Source of the DNA: Actinomycetota bacterium
GTDB taxonomy: Bacteria; Actinomycetota; Thermoleophilia; Solirubrobacterales; 70-9
NCBI GenBank assembly: GCA_018268575.1
Contig: JAFDWF010000126.1
Location: forward strand, 18,236-82,235
Length of the DNA stretch: 64,000 nucleotides
Direction of reading: 5' to 3'
Shown: piece by piece, positions 52,326 to 61,477 of the stretch
Position numbering within the stretch: the first letter of the stretch is position 1
Layout of the letters: each line of letters begins with the position of its first letter
The notes under the pieces: model-generated
What the model was told of the DNA's origin: nothing
What the model saw: only the letters and a program-made list of their open reading frames with translations
Databases searched by the model: none
Position numbers and translations under genes: made by a program

Positions 52326-52344
52326 CCCCCCACCTGAAAGCTCG

Positions 52345-53418
52345 ATGACCACCACCGCGACCGCCCCTCCTGCCACGGCCCCGGCCGTGCGACGCCCGTG
52401 GATCGTCCGCGAGGCGATCGGCCGCTTCGGCCTCATCTTTCTTCTCGTCGCGCCGATCGTGGTCTTCGCGATCCTCGATCTGCAGAGCGAAGGCAACCTC
52501 ACCCGGTTGAGCAACAACCTGTTCTCGGGTGTCTCGAACGGAACGATCATCGCGCTGATCGCCGTCGGCTACACGCTCGTCTACGGGATCATCGAGCTGA
52601 TCAACCTTCCCCACGGGGAAGTGTTCATGCTCGGATCCTTCACCTCCTCGCAGTTCCTCACCGCGGTGCTCGGGATCGGCCTGGCAACCAGCGCGCTGGG
52701 GATCGCCGGCGGCATCTTCATCTCGCTCGTGGTGGCGATGCTGGTCTGCGGGACGATCAACGTGCTGATCGAGAAGGTGGCCTACCGGCCGTTGCGCGGG
52801 GCGCCGAAGCTGGCGCCGCTGATCACCGCCGTGGGCATGGCCTTCATCATGCAGAACGTCGGCATCCTCTGGCTCGGGGGGTCGCCCGTCTCGGTTCCGG
52901 ATCTGATCCACGCCCAGCAGACCGTGGTCACCGTCTTCGGGATCCAGGTCCATCGCTCCGATCTCCTCGCCTTCGGCGTGACGATCCCGCTGGCGCTGGG
53001 GATGACCGCGTTCATCTCCCGCAGCCGCCTCGGCAAGGCGATGCGGGCGACCGCGCAGGATCCGCACGGCGCCCGGCTGATGGGCATCAACGTCGACACC
53101 ACGATCACGGCTACCTTCTTCCTCGGCGGCCTGATGGCGGGCGCCGCGGGGCTGGTCTACGCGCTTTACGAGACGACGATCTGGTACTTCCAGGGCTTCG
53201 AGGGCGGGCTGCTGGCGTTCACCGCGGCGGTGATCGGCGGGATCGGCAACCTCCGCGGCGCTCTCCTCGGCGGCCTGATCATCGGCTGCGTCCAGCAGAC
53301 CTCCGACAATCGCATCGGGCCGGAGTGGACGCCCGCGATCGTCTTCGCCTACCTCATCCTGATCATGATCTTCCGACCCCAGGGCCTGCTCGGCGAACAG
53401 ACGCGGGAGGCGGGATGA
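52345..53418 (+). CDS. branched-chain amino acid-type ABC permease (LivH-like)
   Basis: A 357-residue permease with about eight membrane segments. Recognisable parts are GVSNGTIIALIAVGYTLVYGI, NLPHGEVFMLGSF, AYRPLRGAPKLAPLI and RATAQDPHGARLMGINVD. It forms the channel with the LivM-like protein; the two genes overlap by ATGA. Confidence 0.92.
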   Translation: MTTTATAPPATAPAVRRPWIVREAIGRFGLIFLLVAPIVVFAILDLQSEGNLTRLSNNLFSGVSNGTIIALIAVGYTLVYGIIELINLPHGEVFMLGSFTSSQFLTAVLGIGLATSALGIAGGIFISLVVAMLVCGTINVLIEKVAYRPLRGAPKLAPLITAVGMAFIMQNVGILWLGGSPVSVPDLIHAQQTVVTVFGIQVHRSDLLAFGVTIPLALGMTAFISRSRLGKAMRATAQDPHGARLMGINVDTTITATFFLGGLMAGAAGLVYALYETTIWYFQGFEGGLLAFTAAVIGGIGNLRGALLGGLIIGCVQQTSDNRIGPEWTPAIVFAYLILIMIFRPQGLLGEQTREAG

Positions 53419-54584
53419 AGACGATCGGCCGACTGCGCGGCCGGCTGCCGGCCTGGTCCCCGCGGGCGGTGGCGGGCCTCGTGATCGTGGCGGCGATCCT
53501 GCTGCCGTTCACCCAGCCCGAAGCCAACAGCTTCATGAACAACTGCGTGCTGGCGCTTGCCTACGTGGTGATGGCCCTCGGCCTGAACACGGTGGTCGGC
53601 TTCGCCGGCCTGCTCGACCTCGGCTACGTCGCCTTCTTCGCGATCGGCGCGTACACCACCGGGTGGTTCAGCTCCGGCTTCTACACCAACCTGCACATCC
53701 ACATCGGCGTCAGCGGATACCTGACGGCACTCCCCGGCATCCACCTCAACTGGCTGCTGGTGGTGATCGCGGCGGCGATCATCTGCGCGATCGCCGGGAT
53801 CGTCATCGGGCTGCCGACCCTGAGGCTGCGCGGCGACTACATCGCGGTGGTGACGCTCGCCTTCGGCGAGATCATCCGCGTCTTCGCGATCAACGGGCAC
53901 TCGATCATCATCCCCAGCTGGGTGCCGCTGTTCGGCGGCGAACCCCTTACCAACGGGCGCCAGGGCATCACCCCGATCGACCAGCTCCAGCTGCCCGGAC
54001 TGAAGCCGTTCGACCAGCTGCACCTGCGACCGTGGTACTGGACGGCGCTGGGGCTGGCGCTGCTGGTCCTGTTCGCGAGCCTGCGGCTGCGCGATTCACG
54101 GCTCGGCCGGGCCTGGGTGGCGATCCGCGAGGACGAGGTGGCCGCGGTCTCGACCGGCGTCCCGCTCGTGCGGACGAAGCTCTCGTCCTACGCGATCGGG
54201 GCCGCCATGGGCGGTATGTCGGGGGCCTTCCTCGGCGCCTTCCTCAACACCGTGAACGCCGAACAGTTCACCTTCTCGTTCTCGATCTACATCCTCGCGA
54301 TGATCATCCTCGGCGGGCTCGGGTCGATCTGGGGAGTGGTCCTGGGCGCGATCGCGCTGACCTTCCTCAACTACTACCTGATCCCCGACGTGTTCAACTC
54401 GTTGCCGTCGACCTTCGGCCTGGGCGTGAACCTCACCGACCTCTCCTACGGCATCTTCGGCTTCATCCTGGTGTTGATGATGATCCTGCGCCCCGAAGGC
54501 CTGCTCCCCGAGCGCCGCCACCAGGAGGAGCTGGCGGAGGGGATCGGCGAAACGGAGGCGGCGTTGGTGGAGGAGCGGCGATGA
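53415..54584 (+). CDS. branched-chain amino acid-type ABC permease (LivM-like)
   Basis: A 389-residue permease: ALGLNTVVGFAGLLDLGYVA, IGLPTLRLRGDYIAVVTLAF, GEIIRVFAIN and WVAIREDEVAA are standard LivM segments. A cytoplasmic-rich insertion around GGEPLTNGRQGITPIDQ is seen in many members. ATG 53415 overlaps the preceding stop; the stop overlaps the LivG-like start. Confidence 0.92.
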   Translation: MKTIGRLRGRLPAWSPRAVAGLVIVAAILLPFTQPEANSFMNNCVLALAYVVMALGLNTVVGFAGLLDLGYVAFFAIGAYTTGWFSSGFYTNLHIHIGVSGYLTALPGIHLNWLLVVIAAAIICAIAGIVIGLPTLRLRGDYIAVVTLAFGEIIRVFAINGHSIIIPSWVPLFGGEPLTNGRQGITPIDQLQLPGLKPFDQLHLRPWYWTALGLALLVLFASLRLRDSRLGRAWVAIREDEVAAVSTGVPLVRTKLSSYAIGAAMGGMSGAFLGAFLNTVNAEQFTFSFSIYILAMIILGGLGSIWGVVLGAIALTFLNYYLIPDVFNSLPSTFGLGVNLTDLSYGIFGFILVLMMILRPEGLLPERRHQEELAEGIGETEAALVEERR

Positions 54585-55366
54585 CCGACGCCGCCGACGG
54601 TCGGATCCTCGTCGTCGACCACGTCACCAAGGCGTTCGAAGGCCTGGTCGCCGTCGACGACGTCTCCTATTGGATCCCCCGTCACGGGATCGTCTCGATC
54701 ATCGGCCCGAACGGGGCCGGGAAGACGACCTTCTTCAACATGCTCACCGGCCTCTACCGGCCGACCAGCGGGTCGATCGCCTTCGACGGACACCAGATCG
54801 CCGCCGCGCGGCCCGACCGGATCGTCGGCTTCGGCATCGCCCGGACCTTCCAGAACATCCGGCTCTGGGCGACGATGACGGCGCGCGAGAACGTGATGGT
54901 CGGCCGGCACCCACGCACCCGCGCCGGCATCCTCGGCGCGATCGTGCGGCCGCGCTCGGTGCGGCGGGAGGAGCGCGGTGTCCGCGAGCGGGCCGGGGAG
55001 CTGCTCGAGCTGGTCGGCCTTCGTCCCGCCCAGGTGGACCAGTTGGCCACCAGCCTCTCCTACGGTGATCAGCGTCGGGTGGAGATCGCCCGTGCGCTCG
55101 CGTCGGACCCGAAGCTGCTGCTGCTCGACGAGCCGACCGCGGGGATGAACCCCAACGAGTCGGCCGAATTGACCGAGTTCATCCGCACGCTACGGGACGA
55201 GCTCGACCTGACGATCCTCCTGATTGAGCACGACATGAAGGTGGTGATGAGTGTGTCGGAGCGGGTGACCGTGTTCGATCACGGTGACAAGATCGCCGAG
55301 GGTGAGCCGGCCGAGGTCCGGGCCGACCCGCGGGTGATCGAGGCCTACCTCGGGAAGCAGGGCTGA
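54581..55366 (+). CDS. branched-chain amino acid-type ABC ATPase (LivG-like)
   Basis: A 261-residue ATPase. Walker A GPNGAGKTTFFNMLTG, signature region SLSYGDQRRVEIARALA, Walker B LLLLDEPTAGMNP and switch His in LIEHDMKVVM. The NP after Walker B is diagnostic of LivG. Confidence 0.93.
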   Translation: MTDAADGRILVVDHVTKAFEGLVAVDDVSYWIPRHGIVSIIGPNGAGKTTFFNMLTGLYRPTSGSIAFDGHQIAAARPDRIVGFGIARTFQNIRLWATMTARENVMVGRHPRTRAGILGAIVRPRSVRREERGVRERAGELLELVGLRPAQVDQLATSLSYGDQRRVEIARALASDPKLLLLDEPTAGMNPNESAELTEFIRTLRDELDLTILLIEHDMKVVMSVSERVTVFDHGDKIAEGEPAEVRADPRVIEAYLGKQG

Positions 55367-55369
55367 TCG

Positions 55370-56080
<711 letters not shown>

Positions 56081-56081
56081 G

Positions 56082-56375
56082 ATGGTCCTCGCGACCGAGA
56101 TCGGCGCACCCGCCCTCTACCTCTTCGTGCTCTGGCTCGCTTCCGCCTTCGCCGCCTCCTGGGTGTCGGAACGGAAGGGCTACGGGACGCGGCCGGGCCT
56201 GGCCGCCGGGCTGCTCCTGTCCCTGGTCGGGGCGCTGATCTGGCTGCTGATCCCAGCCCGCGAGGGCTCGCTGTGGAAGCGCGAGGGGATGCTGCCCCGC
56301 GCGGCCTCCCTGCGACGGTCCGGCGGACGCGATCGAGGGGGCGGCGGAGACGACGCTAGTAGACCATCGCGGTGA
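56082..56375 (+). CDS. small two-helix membrane protein of unknown function
   Basis: A 97-residue protein with two likely membrane helices (about 8-26 and 41-58) and a basic, Gly/Arg-rich tail. It starts one base after the LivF-like stop, so it is probably co-transcribed, and its last 20 bases overlap the 3' end of the convergent regulator gene. I do not recognise a family. It could be an accessory subunit of the transporter or a generic phospholipase-D-nuclease-N-like small membrane protein. Confidence 0.55.
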   Translation: MVLATEIGAPALYLFVLWLASAFAASWVSERKGYGTRPGLAAGLLLSLVGALIWLLIPAREGSLWKREGMLPRAASLRRSGGRDRGGGGDDASRPSR

Positions 56376-56955
56376 CCACGCCGATGTATTCGGCCGGCTC
56401 CGACGTGTCATTGCGGAACGAATGCGGGTAGCCGCCGGACCACATCACGCAGGTGCCGCGCTCCAGCTCGTAGTCGACGCCGTTGTAGCGCGCGGTCACC
56501 GTGCCGGAGACGACGAGCGTGACGTCGACTCCCTCGTGGGCGAGGTCATTGTCGAAGGCGGCCTTCGGATCCAGGCGCACGCGGACGATCTCGAAGCCGA
56601 GCCCGGGGGCGCGGATCACCTCGTAGGCGATCCCCTCGCCGCGGTCGACGCTCAGCCGCTCGTCCTCGCCGAGGAACGCCGGGCGCGACTGGCGGGCGGA
56701 GTAGCCGAGGAACGAGCCGATGTCGTGATCAAAGACGGCGGCCAGTCGGGAGAGGCGCTCGAGTGCGATGTCGGACTCGCCGCGCTCGACCGAGCCGAGA
56801 AACGAGGAGGAGAGGCCGGACCGGTCGGCGACGTCGCGGAGCGTCCACCCGCGCTGCGTTCGAAGCCGCTTGAGAACCTCGCCCGGGGCCGGGAACCCGC
56901 GCTCGGGGTCGATCGTGCCGATCGGCGGATCCTCGCCTCTACCGTTCGTCGGCAT
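56356..56955 (-). CDS. XRE-family regulator with C-terminal cupin sensor
   Basis: A 199-residue regulator: helix-turn-helix around residues 25-80 (LRDVADRSGLSSSFLGSVERG), then a cupin domain (DVTLVVSGTVTARYNGVDYEL, GGYPHSFRND). ATG 56955 is preferred; a further ATG at 57009 would extend into the short intergenic region. The architecture equals the N-terminal two-thirds of the fusion at 36490-37911, without the aldolase. It is divergent from the dehydrogenase at 57084 and convergent with the liv operon, either of which it may control. Confidence 0.87.
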   Translation of the reverse strand: MPTNGRGEDPPIGTIDPERGFPAPGEVLKRLRTQRGWTLRDVADRSGLSSSFLGSVERGESDIALERLSRLAAVFDHDIGSFLGYSARQSRPAFLGEDERLSVDRGEGIAYEVIRAPGLGFEIVRVRLDPKAAFDNDLAHEGVDVTLVVSGTVTARYNGVDYELERGTCVMWSGGYPHSFRNDTSEPAEYIGVVTAMVY

Positions 56956-57083
56956 GGGCGGATGGTAGTCGACGTGACCGCCCCGTCGGCCGCCGTCGCG
57001 AATCAACACCTGTCGGGTCGGACCGATGACACACGCGACGGCAGGCTGACCCTGAGAGCTCGATGTGACACTAGGTTTGAGCC

Positions 57084-58166
57084 ATGACTGCAGGTGTGAT
57101 CGGTTCGGAGTTCCGGCATGAGCGCCTCACTGTGTTCAGTGATCGGGAGACCGGCGCCACCGGCGCGATCGCCGTCGACTCGACCGCGCTGGGGCCGGCG
57201 ATGGGTGGCCTGCGGCTGTTCGCCTACGCGAGCCTCGACGAGTTGATCGTCGACGCGCTCCGCCTCGCCCGCGCGATGTCGTTCAAGAACGCGGCCGCCG
57301 GCCTCGAGCTCGGTGGGGGCAAGGCGGTACTGCTCGACGACGGCCGGTGGGGCGACTTGCGCGAGGAGCGGATGCGGGCGGTCGGCCGCCAGATCGAGGC
57401 GCTCGCGGGCGAGTACATCACCGCCGAGGACGTCGGCACCTCGCCGGGTGACATGCAGGCGATCGCGGCGGAGACCGCCTACGTCGCGGGCCGTCCGGCC
57501 GACCTCGGTGGCCGGGGTGACCCGTCGCCTTATACGGCGAGAACGGTCTTCGCCGCGATCGCCGCCGCCGCCCGGATCGAGCTCCGACGCACCGACCTGG
57601 AGGGCCTTCGGGTCGGCGTGCAGGGGGTGGGAAACGTCGGCGGCAGGCTCGTCGCGCTGCTCACCGAAGCCGGCGCCGAGGTGTTCGTGGCCGACCTCGA
57701 CGAGGTGCGGGCGGAGGCCGTCGCCGCCGCGTACGGCGCCACGGCTCTCCCGTTGGACGGCTTTCTCTGGGGCGAGTTCGACGTCCTGGCGCCATGCGCC
57801 CTGGGCGGGGCGATCGGCCTCGACGACGTCGATCGGATCGGCGCCCGGATCATCGCCGGAGCCGCCAACAACCCGCTCGCCGATCGCGATGTCGGGGTCG
57901 CGCTGGCCCGCCGCGGGGTCCTCTACGTCCCCGACTTCATCGCCAACTCCGGCGGGATCATCCACGTCGGCTCGGAGGCACTCGGACTCGACGCCGCCGT
58001 CACCGAGGTGCGCCTGGAAGCCTCGATCGATCGCCTGGAGCGGATCCTCACCGAAGCTCGGGATACCGGCAGGCTGCCGCTCGAGCTGGCCGAGCAGCAC
58101 GCGGAAACGGTCCTCCGGGAGGGGCGAGGGAACGGCGCCTCCCGGCGCTCGCCTCAACTCTCTTGA
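57084..58166 (+). CDS. Glu/Leu/Phe/Val dehydrogenase family (leucine/valine dehydrogenase-like)
   Basis: A 360-residue NAD-dependent amino-acid dehydrogenase of the Leu/Val/Phe subgroup. MSFKNAAAGLELGGGKAV contains the catalytic-site lysine residues, EYITAEDVGTSPGDM follows, the dinucleotide fold is VQGVGNVGG, and AANNPLAD precedes IANSGGIIHVGSEA. It reversibly deaminates a branched-chain or aromatic amino acid. No Shine-Dalgarno is visible, but TAGGTT (57072-57077) lies exactly 6 bases before ATG, suggesting leaderless translation. Confidence 0.88.
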   Translation: MTAGVIGSEFRHERLTVFSDRETGATGAIAVDSTALGPAMGGLRLFAYASLDELIVDALRLARAMSFKNAAAGLELGGGKAVLLDDGRWGDLREERMRAVGRQIEALAGEYITAEDVGTSPGDMQAIAAETAYVAGRPADLGGRGDPSPYTARTVFAAIAAAARIELRRTDLEGLRVGVQGVGNVGGRLVALLTEAGAEVFVADLDEVRAEAVAAAYGATALPLDGFLWGEFDVLAPCALGGAIGLDDVDRIGARIIAGAANNPLADRDVGVALARRGVLYVPDFIANSGGIIHVGSEALGLDAAVTEVRLEASIDRLERILTEARDTGRLPLELAEQHAETVLREGRGNGASRRSPQLS

Positions 58167-58229
58167 GCCCGTCGTCCGCCCCGATGCCCGCCACCCTTTC
58201 CGACAGACGACGGGAGGGCGGCGGAGATG

Positions 58230-58247
58230 ACGCGACGGCCGTCGCGT
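58230..58247. promoter_or_regulatory. 18-bp perfect palindrome upstream of the leader peptide
   Basis: ACGCGACGGCCGTCGCGT, perfect dyad symmetry, ending within the predicted -35 region of the leader promoter. Operator or transcript-end structure of the preceding gene. Confidence 0.5.
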
Positions 58248-58274
58248 GACTCGACTTGGGACCCCTGTTACCGT
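58246..58274 (+). promoter_or_regulatory. putative promoter of the ilvB leader
   Basis: GTGACT (58246-58251), 17-base spacer, TACCGT (58269-58274); the -10 lies exactly 6 bases before ATG 58281, as for a leaderless transcript. Confidence 0.45.
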
Positions 58275-58280
58275 CAACGC

Positions 58281-58358
58281 ATGCTGGACGGCGACCAGAA
58301 GCTCGTAGGCCTGACTTGGCCCGCTGCCGCGATCGCCGCGTTCCTCATCCCCCGCTAG
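58281..58358 (+). CDS. putative leader peptide upstream of acetolactate synthase
   Basis: A 25-codon frame (ATG 58281, TAG 58356-58358). It encodes MLDGDQKLVGLTWP, then Ala/Ile codons, and ends FLIPR. It contains several Leu, Val and Ile codons but no run of them. Its stop lies in the loop of a CCCCC/GGGGG hairpin (58349-58362), and a second hairpin GCGCC-TTC-GGCGC follows. The arrangement resembles transcription attenuators of branched-chain amino-acid operons. It could equally be a chance frame. Confidence 0.4.
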   Translation: MLDGDQKLVGLTWPAAAIAAFLIPR

Positions 58359-58454
58359 GGGGAACGATCGTCAGCGCCTTCGGCGCCTCATCCTCCGCGA
58401 CCCGGCTCGTCGTCGGGTCGTTCGCAGTCCAAACGCGACGATCGGAGTCACCCG

Positions 58455-60203
58455 ATGCCTGACCAGAGCGGCGCCGGAGCCTTGCTCGGCGCCCCGACCA
58501 CGACGACCGAGGACACTGCCACGACCGCTGCCGACGCGATCCTGCGCGTCCTCGAGCAGGAGGGCGCGAGCGTCTGCTTCGGCATCCCCGGCGGCGCCAT
58601 CCTGCCGCTCTACGACGCGCTCGCCCGCGGCACCTCCATGCGCCACGTGCTCGCCCGCCACGAGCAGGGGGCGGGGCACATGGCGGAGGGCTATGCCCGG
58701 GCGAGCGGCCGGCCCGGCGTCGTCTTCGCCACCTCCGGGCCCGGCGCGACCAACCTGGTGACGCCGATCGCCGACGCGCAGATGGACTCGATCCCGCTCG
58801 TCTGCGTGACCGGGCAGGTCCGCGCCGACCTGATCGGCACCCAGGCCTTCCAGGAGTGCGACATCGTCAGCGTCGTCGGTCCGCTGGTCAAGCGCGCCTG
58901 GCAGGTCCGCGATCCGGCCGCGATCGGCGACACGGTGCGGGAGGCCTACGGCCTGGCGAGCGCGGGGCGCCCGGGCCCGGTCCTGGTCGACGTCCCCCGC
59001 GACGTCCAGGAGGCGATCGTCGCCGCGCCGCCGCCGAGGCCGCGGGTCGAGCAGCCCGGCCGCGCCGCGGAGCGCGCCGCCGAGGAGGCGGTGGCGGCGG
59101 TGGCGGCGGCGATCGAAGTCGCCCGCCGGCCGATCCTCTACCTCGGCGGCGGCGTGGTCGCCGCAGATGCGGCCGCCGAGGTCGCGGCCCTGGCCGAGCG
59201 CGGCCGGATCCCGCTGGTGACGACGCTGATGGCGAAGGGGGTCGTCTCCGAGTCGCACCCGCTCAACTTCGGCTGCCCCGGCATGCACGGTGGCAAGTGG
59301 GCGAACTGGGCCCTCAACATGGCCGACCTCCTCGTCGCCGTCGGCGCCCGCTTCGATGACCGGGTGACCGGCCGGGTGGAGGAGTTCGCCCCGGCGGCGA
59401 AGGTCGCCCACTACGACGTCGACCCGGCCGAGATCGGCAAGATCCGCCACGCCGAGCTGCCCGTCCTCGGCGACCTGCGCGACGCGGTGGCGCGGACGGT
59501 GGCGGCGCTGAAGGGCCCGGCGCCGAGCTCGACCTGGGTCGACCAGATCGGCGGCTGGCGCCGGCGGTTCCCGCTGCGCCACGACCGCGCCTCCCCCGGG
59601 CTGAAGGGCCCCCAGGTGCTGGAGGAGGTCGCCGCCGCGGTGGCAGGCGCCGGCGACGTCGTCTGGACGACGGGCGTCGGGCAGCACCAGATGTGGGCGA
59701 TGCAGTACCTGACGTGCGCGCGGCCGCGCCGCTTCCTCAGCTCCGGCGGGCACGGGACGATGGGCTTCGGGCTGCCCGCCGCGATCGGCGCGCGGGCGGC
59801 GCTGCCGGGGGCGACCGCGGTCTGCGTCGACGGCGACGGCTCCTTCCTGATGACCTGTCAGGAGGTGGCGACGGCGGTCGCCGAGCGGCTGCCGGTGGTC
59901 GTCGTGGTGGTCGACAACGGTGGCCTCGGCATGGTCCGGCAGTGGCAGGAGATGTTCTACGCGAGCCGCCTCTCGCAGATCGACCCGACCACCGGCACCG
60001 ACATCGCCGCCGTCGCCCGCGGGTTCGGCGCGCGCGCCTTCACGGTGTGGGACGAGGGCGGCCTGCGGACGGCACTCGGCGAGGCCCTGTCCTGCGGCGA
60101 GACCTGCGTCCTCGACGTGAAGGTCGACCGGGCCGAGCTGCTCTACCCGATGATCGAACCGGGCGCGGCGGCGGTCGACGTCCGCGAGCATCCGGCCCGA
60201 TGA
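58455..60203 (+). CDS. ilvB: acetolactate synthase large subunit-like ThDP enzyme
   Basis: A 582-residue ThDP-dependent enzyme. The catalytic Glu is in RHEQGAGHMAEGYA, the FAD-loop region TSGPGATNLVTPIADA and QAFQECDIV are typical of acetohydroxyacid synthase, and the ThDP/Mg site is GDGSFLMTCQE with VVDNGGLGMVRQWQEMFY. It should join pyruvate with pyruvate or 2-oxobutyrate in branched-chain amino-acid synthesis. No ilvN small subunit follows; the next gene is a regulator starting in the stop codon. A biosynthetic role needs a small subunit elsewhere; a catabolic role is possible. Confidence 0.85.
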   Translation: MPDQSGAGALLGAPTTTTEDTATTAADAILRVLEQEGASVCFGIPGGAILPLYDALARGTSMRHVLARHEQGAGHMAEGYARASGRPGVVFATSGPGATNLVTPIADAQMDSIPLVCVTGQVRADLIGTQAFQECDIVSVVGPLVKRAWQVRDPAAIGDTVREAYGLASAGRPGPVLVDVPRDVQEAIVAAPPPRPRVEQPGRAAERAAEEAVAAVAAAIEVARRPILYLGGGVVAADAAAEVAALAERGRIPLVTTLMAKGVVSESHPLNFGCPGMHGGKWANWALNMADLLVAVGARFDDRVTGRVEEFAPAAKVAHYDVDPAEIGKIRHAELPVLGDLRDAVARTVAALKGPAPSSTWVDQIGGWRRRFPLRHDRASPGLKGPQVLEEVAAAVAGAGDVVWTTGVGQHQMWAMQYLTCARPRRFLSSGGHGTMGFGLPAAIGARAALPGATAVCVDGDGSFLMTCQEVATAVAERLPVVVVVVDNGGLGMVRQWQEMFYASRLSQIDPTTGTDIAAVARGFGARAFTVWDEGGLRTALGEALSCGETCVLDVKVDRAELLYPMIEPGAAAVDVREHPAR

Positions 60204-61423
60204 GCGACGTCCAGGCCCTGGTCGACGCGCTGGCGGCGGAGCTGCGGCGGCCGACCGGCGTCGACGACCGCCACTTCCGCGCCATCGCCTACAGCTCCCA
60301 GCCGGAGGAGGTCGACTCGGTGCGGCTGGCCTCGATCCTCCAGCGGGAGGCGCCGCCGGCGGTCCGCGAGTGGCTGGAGGAGCTCGGCGTGCACGCCGCC
60401 GAGACCTACCTCCGCGTGCCCGCCAACCCGGAGCTCGGGATGGTCGCGAGGATCTGCGTGCCGCTCCGCTTCGACGGCATGCCGCTGGGCTACCTGTGGC
60501 TGATCGACGAGCCCGAGCCGCTCAGCGACGAGCAGCTACGCGAGGCGGGGCGCTACGCCGAGGAGTTCGGCATCGCGCTCTACCGGGCAAGGCTGCTGGA
60601 GCGCGACGACCGCCGTCGCGAGCGCGAGCTGGTCCGGCAGCTGATCGGCCTGCGGGAGGGGGACCCGACCGCGGCCGGGGAGGAGCTGGTGCGCGCCGGC
60701 CACCTCGTCCAGGCCAAGGCCTACGCGGTCCTGACGGTCGACGCGGCGCGCGCCGACGGGGGTGAGGTGCCGGACGCGGTGCGGGTCCGGCTGGTCGACG
60801 CCGCCGAGCAGGTCCGGCGCGCCGTCCCCCCGCACCACCTGCTCGTCCTGGTCGACGCCGGCGGCGTCATCCTCGTCCTCGCGAGCGCCTCGAGCGAGGA
60901 GACCGGACGTCGCGCGCAGGCGCTGGCGGGCTTCGCCCGCTCCCCGCAGGGCGCCGAGTGGCGCGCGGTGGTCGGCGTCAGCGGCGCGCGGTCGGAGGTG
61001 GCCGGCCTCGGGGGCGCCTACCGGGAGGCCCGCGCCGCCGGCCGCGTGGCGGCGGCGATCGGACGCGAGGAGGAGGTGGCGCGCTGGGAGGAGCTGGGCG
61101 CCTACCGGACCGTGGTCGCGATGCTCGGCGATCGCGAGCCGTCGGAGCAGCTGCCGGCGTCGCTGCGGCGACTGCTGGACTCCGCCGACGGCGACGTCCT
61201 GATCGAGACGCTCGAGCGCTTCCTCGACCTCGGCGGCGACGCCCGTGCCGCGGCCGAGCGGCTCTTCATCCACCGCAGCAGCCTCTACGGGCGGCTGCAC
61301 CGGATCGAGGAGATCGCCGCGGTCGACCTGCGCTCGGGAGAGGACCGGCTCGAGCTGCACCTCGCCATCCGCCTCTGGCGATTGGGCGGCAGCCAATCGG
61401 CGCATTCCCAAAGGAAACCCTGA
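60200..61423 (+). CDS. PucR-family transcriptional regulator
   Basis: A 407-residue PucR/CdaR-type regulator without a recognisable GAF domain. The N-terminal half is a sensory region (IAYSSQPEEVDSVRLASIL, GMPLGYLWLID). The C-terminal helix-turn-helix reads GGDARAAAERLFIHRSSLYG followed by the dimer-type end LELHLAIRLWRL. ATG 60200 overlaps the ilvB stop. It may control ilvB, korAB, or a distant catabolic operon. Confidence 0.88.
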   Translation: MSDVQALVDALAAELRRPTGVDDRHFRAIAYSSQPEEVDSVRLASILQREAPPAVREWLEELGVHAAETYLRVPANPELGMVARICVPLRFDGMPLGYLWLIDEPEPLSDEQLREAGRYAEEFGIALYRARLLERDDRRRERELVRQLIGLREGDPTAAGEELVRAGHLVQAKAYAVLTVDAARADGGEVPDAVRVRLVDAAEQVRRAVPPHHLLVLVDAGGVILVLASASSEETGRRAQALAGFARSPQGAEWRAVVGVSGARSEVAGLGGAYREARAAGRVAAAIGREEEVARWEELGAYRTVVAMLGDREPSEQLPASLRRLLDSADGDVLIETLERFLDLGGDARAAAERLFIHRSSLYGRLHRIEEIAAVDLRSGEDRLELHLAIRLWRLGGSQSAHSQRKP

Positions 61424-61430
61424 GGGAGCT

Positions 61431-61459
61431 TCGACACGAACGGCGTTAACAAGTACGTT
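61431..61459 (+). promoter_or_regulatory. promoter of the korAB operon
   Basis: TCGACA (61431-61436), 17-base spacer, TACGTT (61454-61459), in an AT-richer stretch between the regulator and korA. The predicted leader is only about 12 bases and lacks a Shine-Dalgarno. Confidence 0.6.
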
Positions 61460-61477
61460 TTGATTTATCCACGCAGC

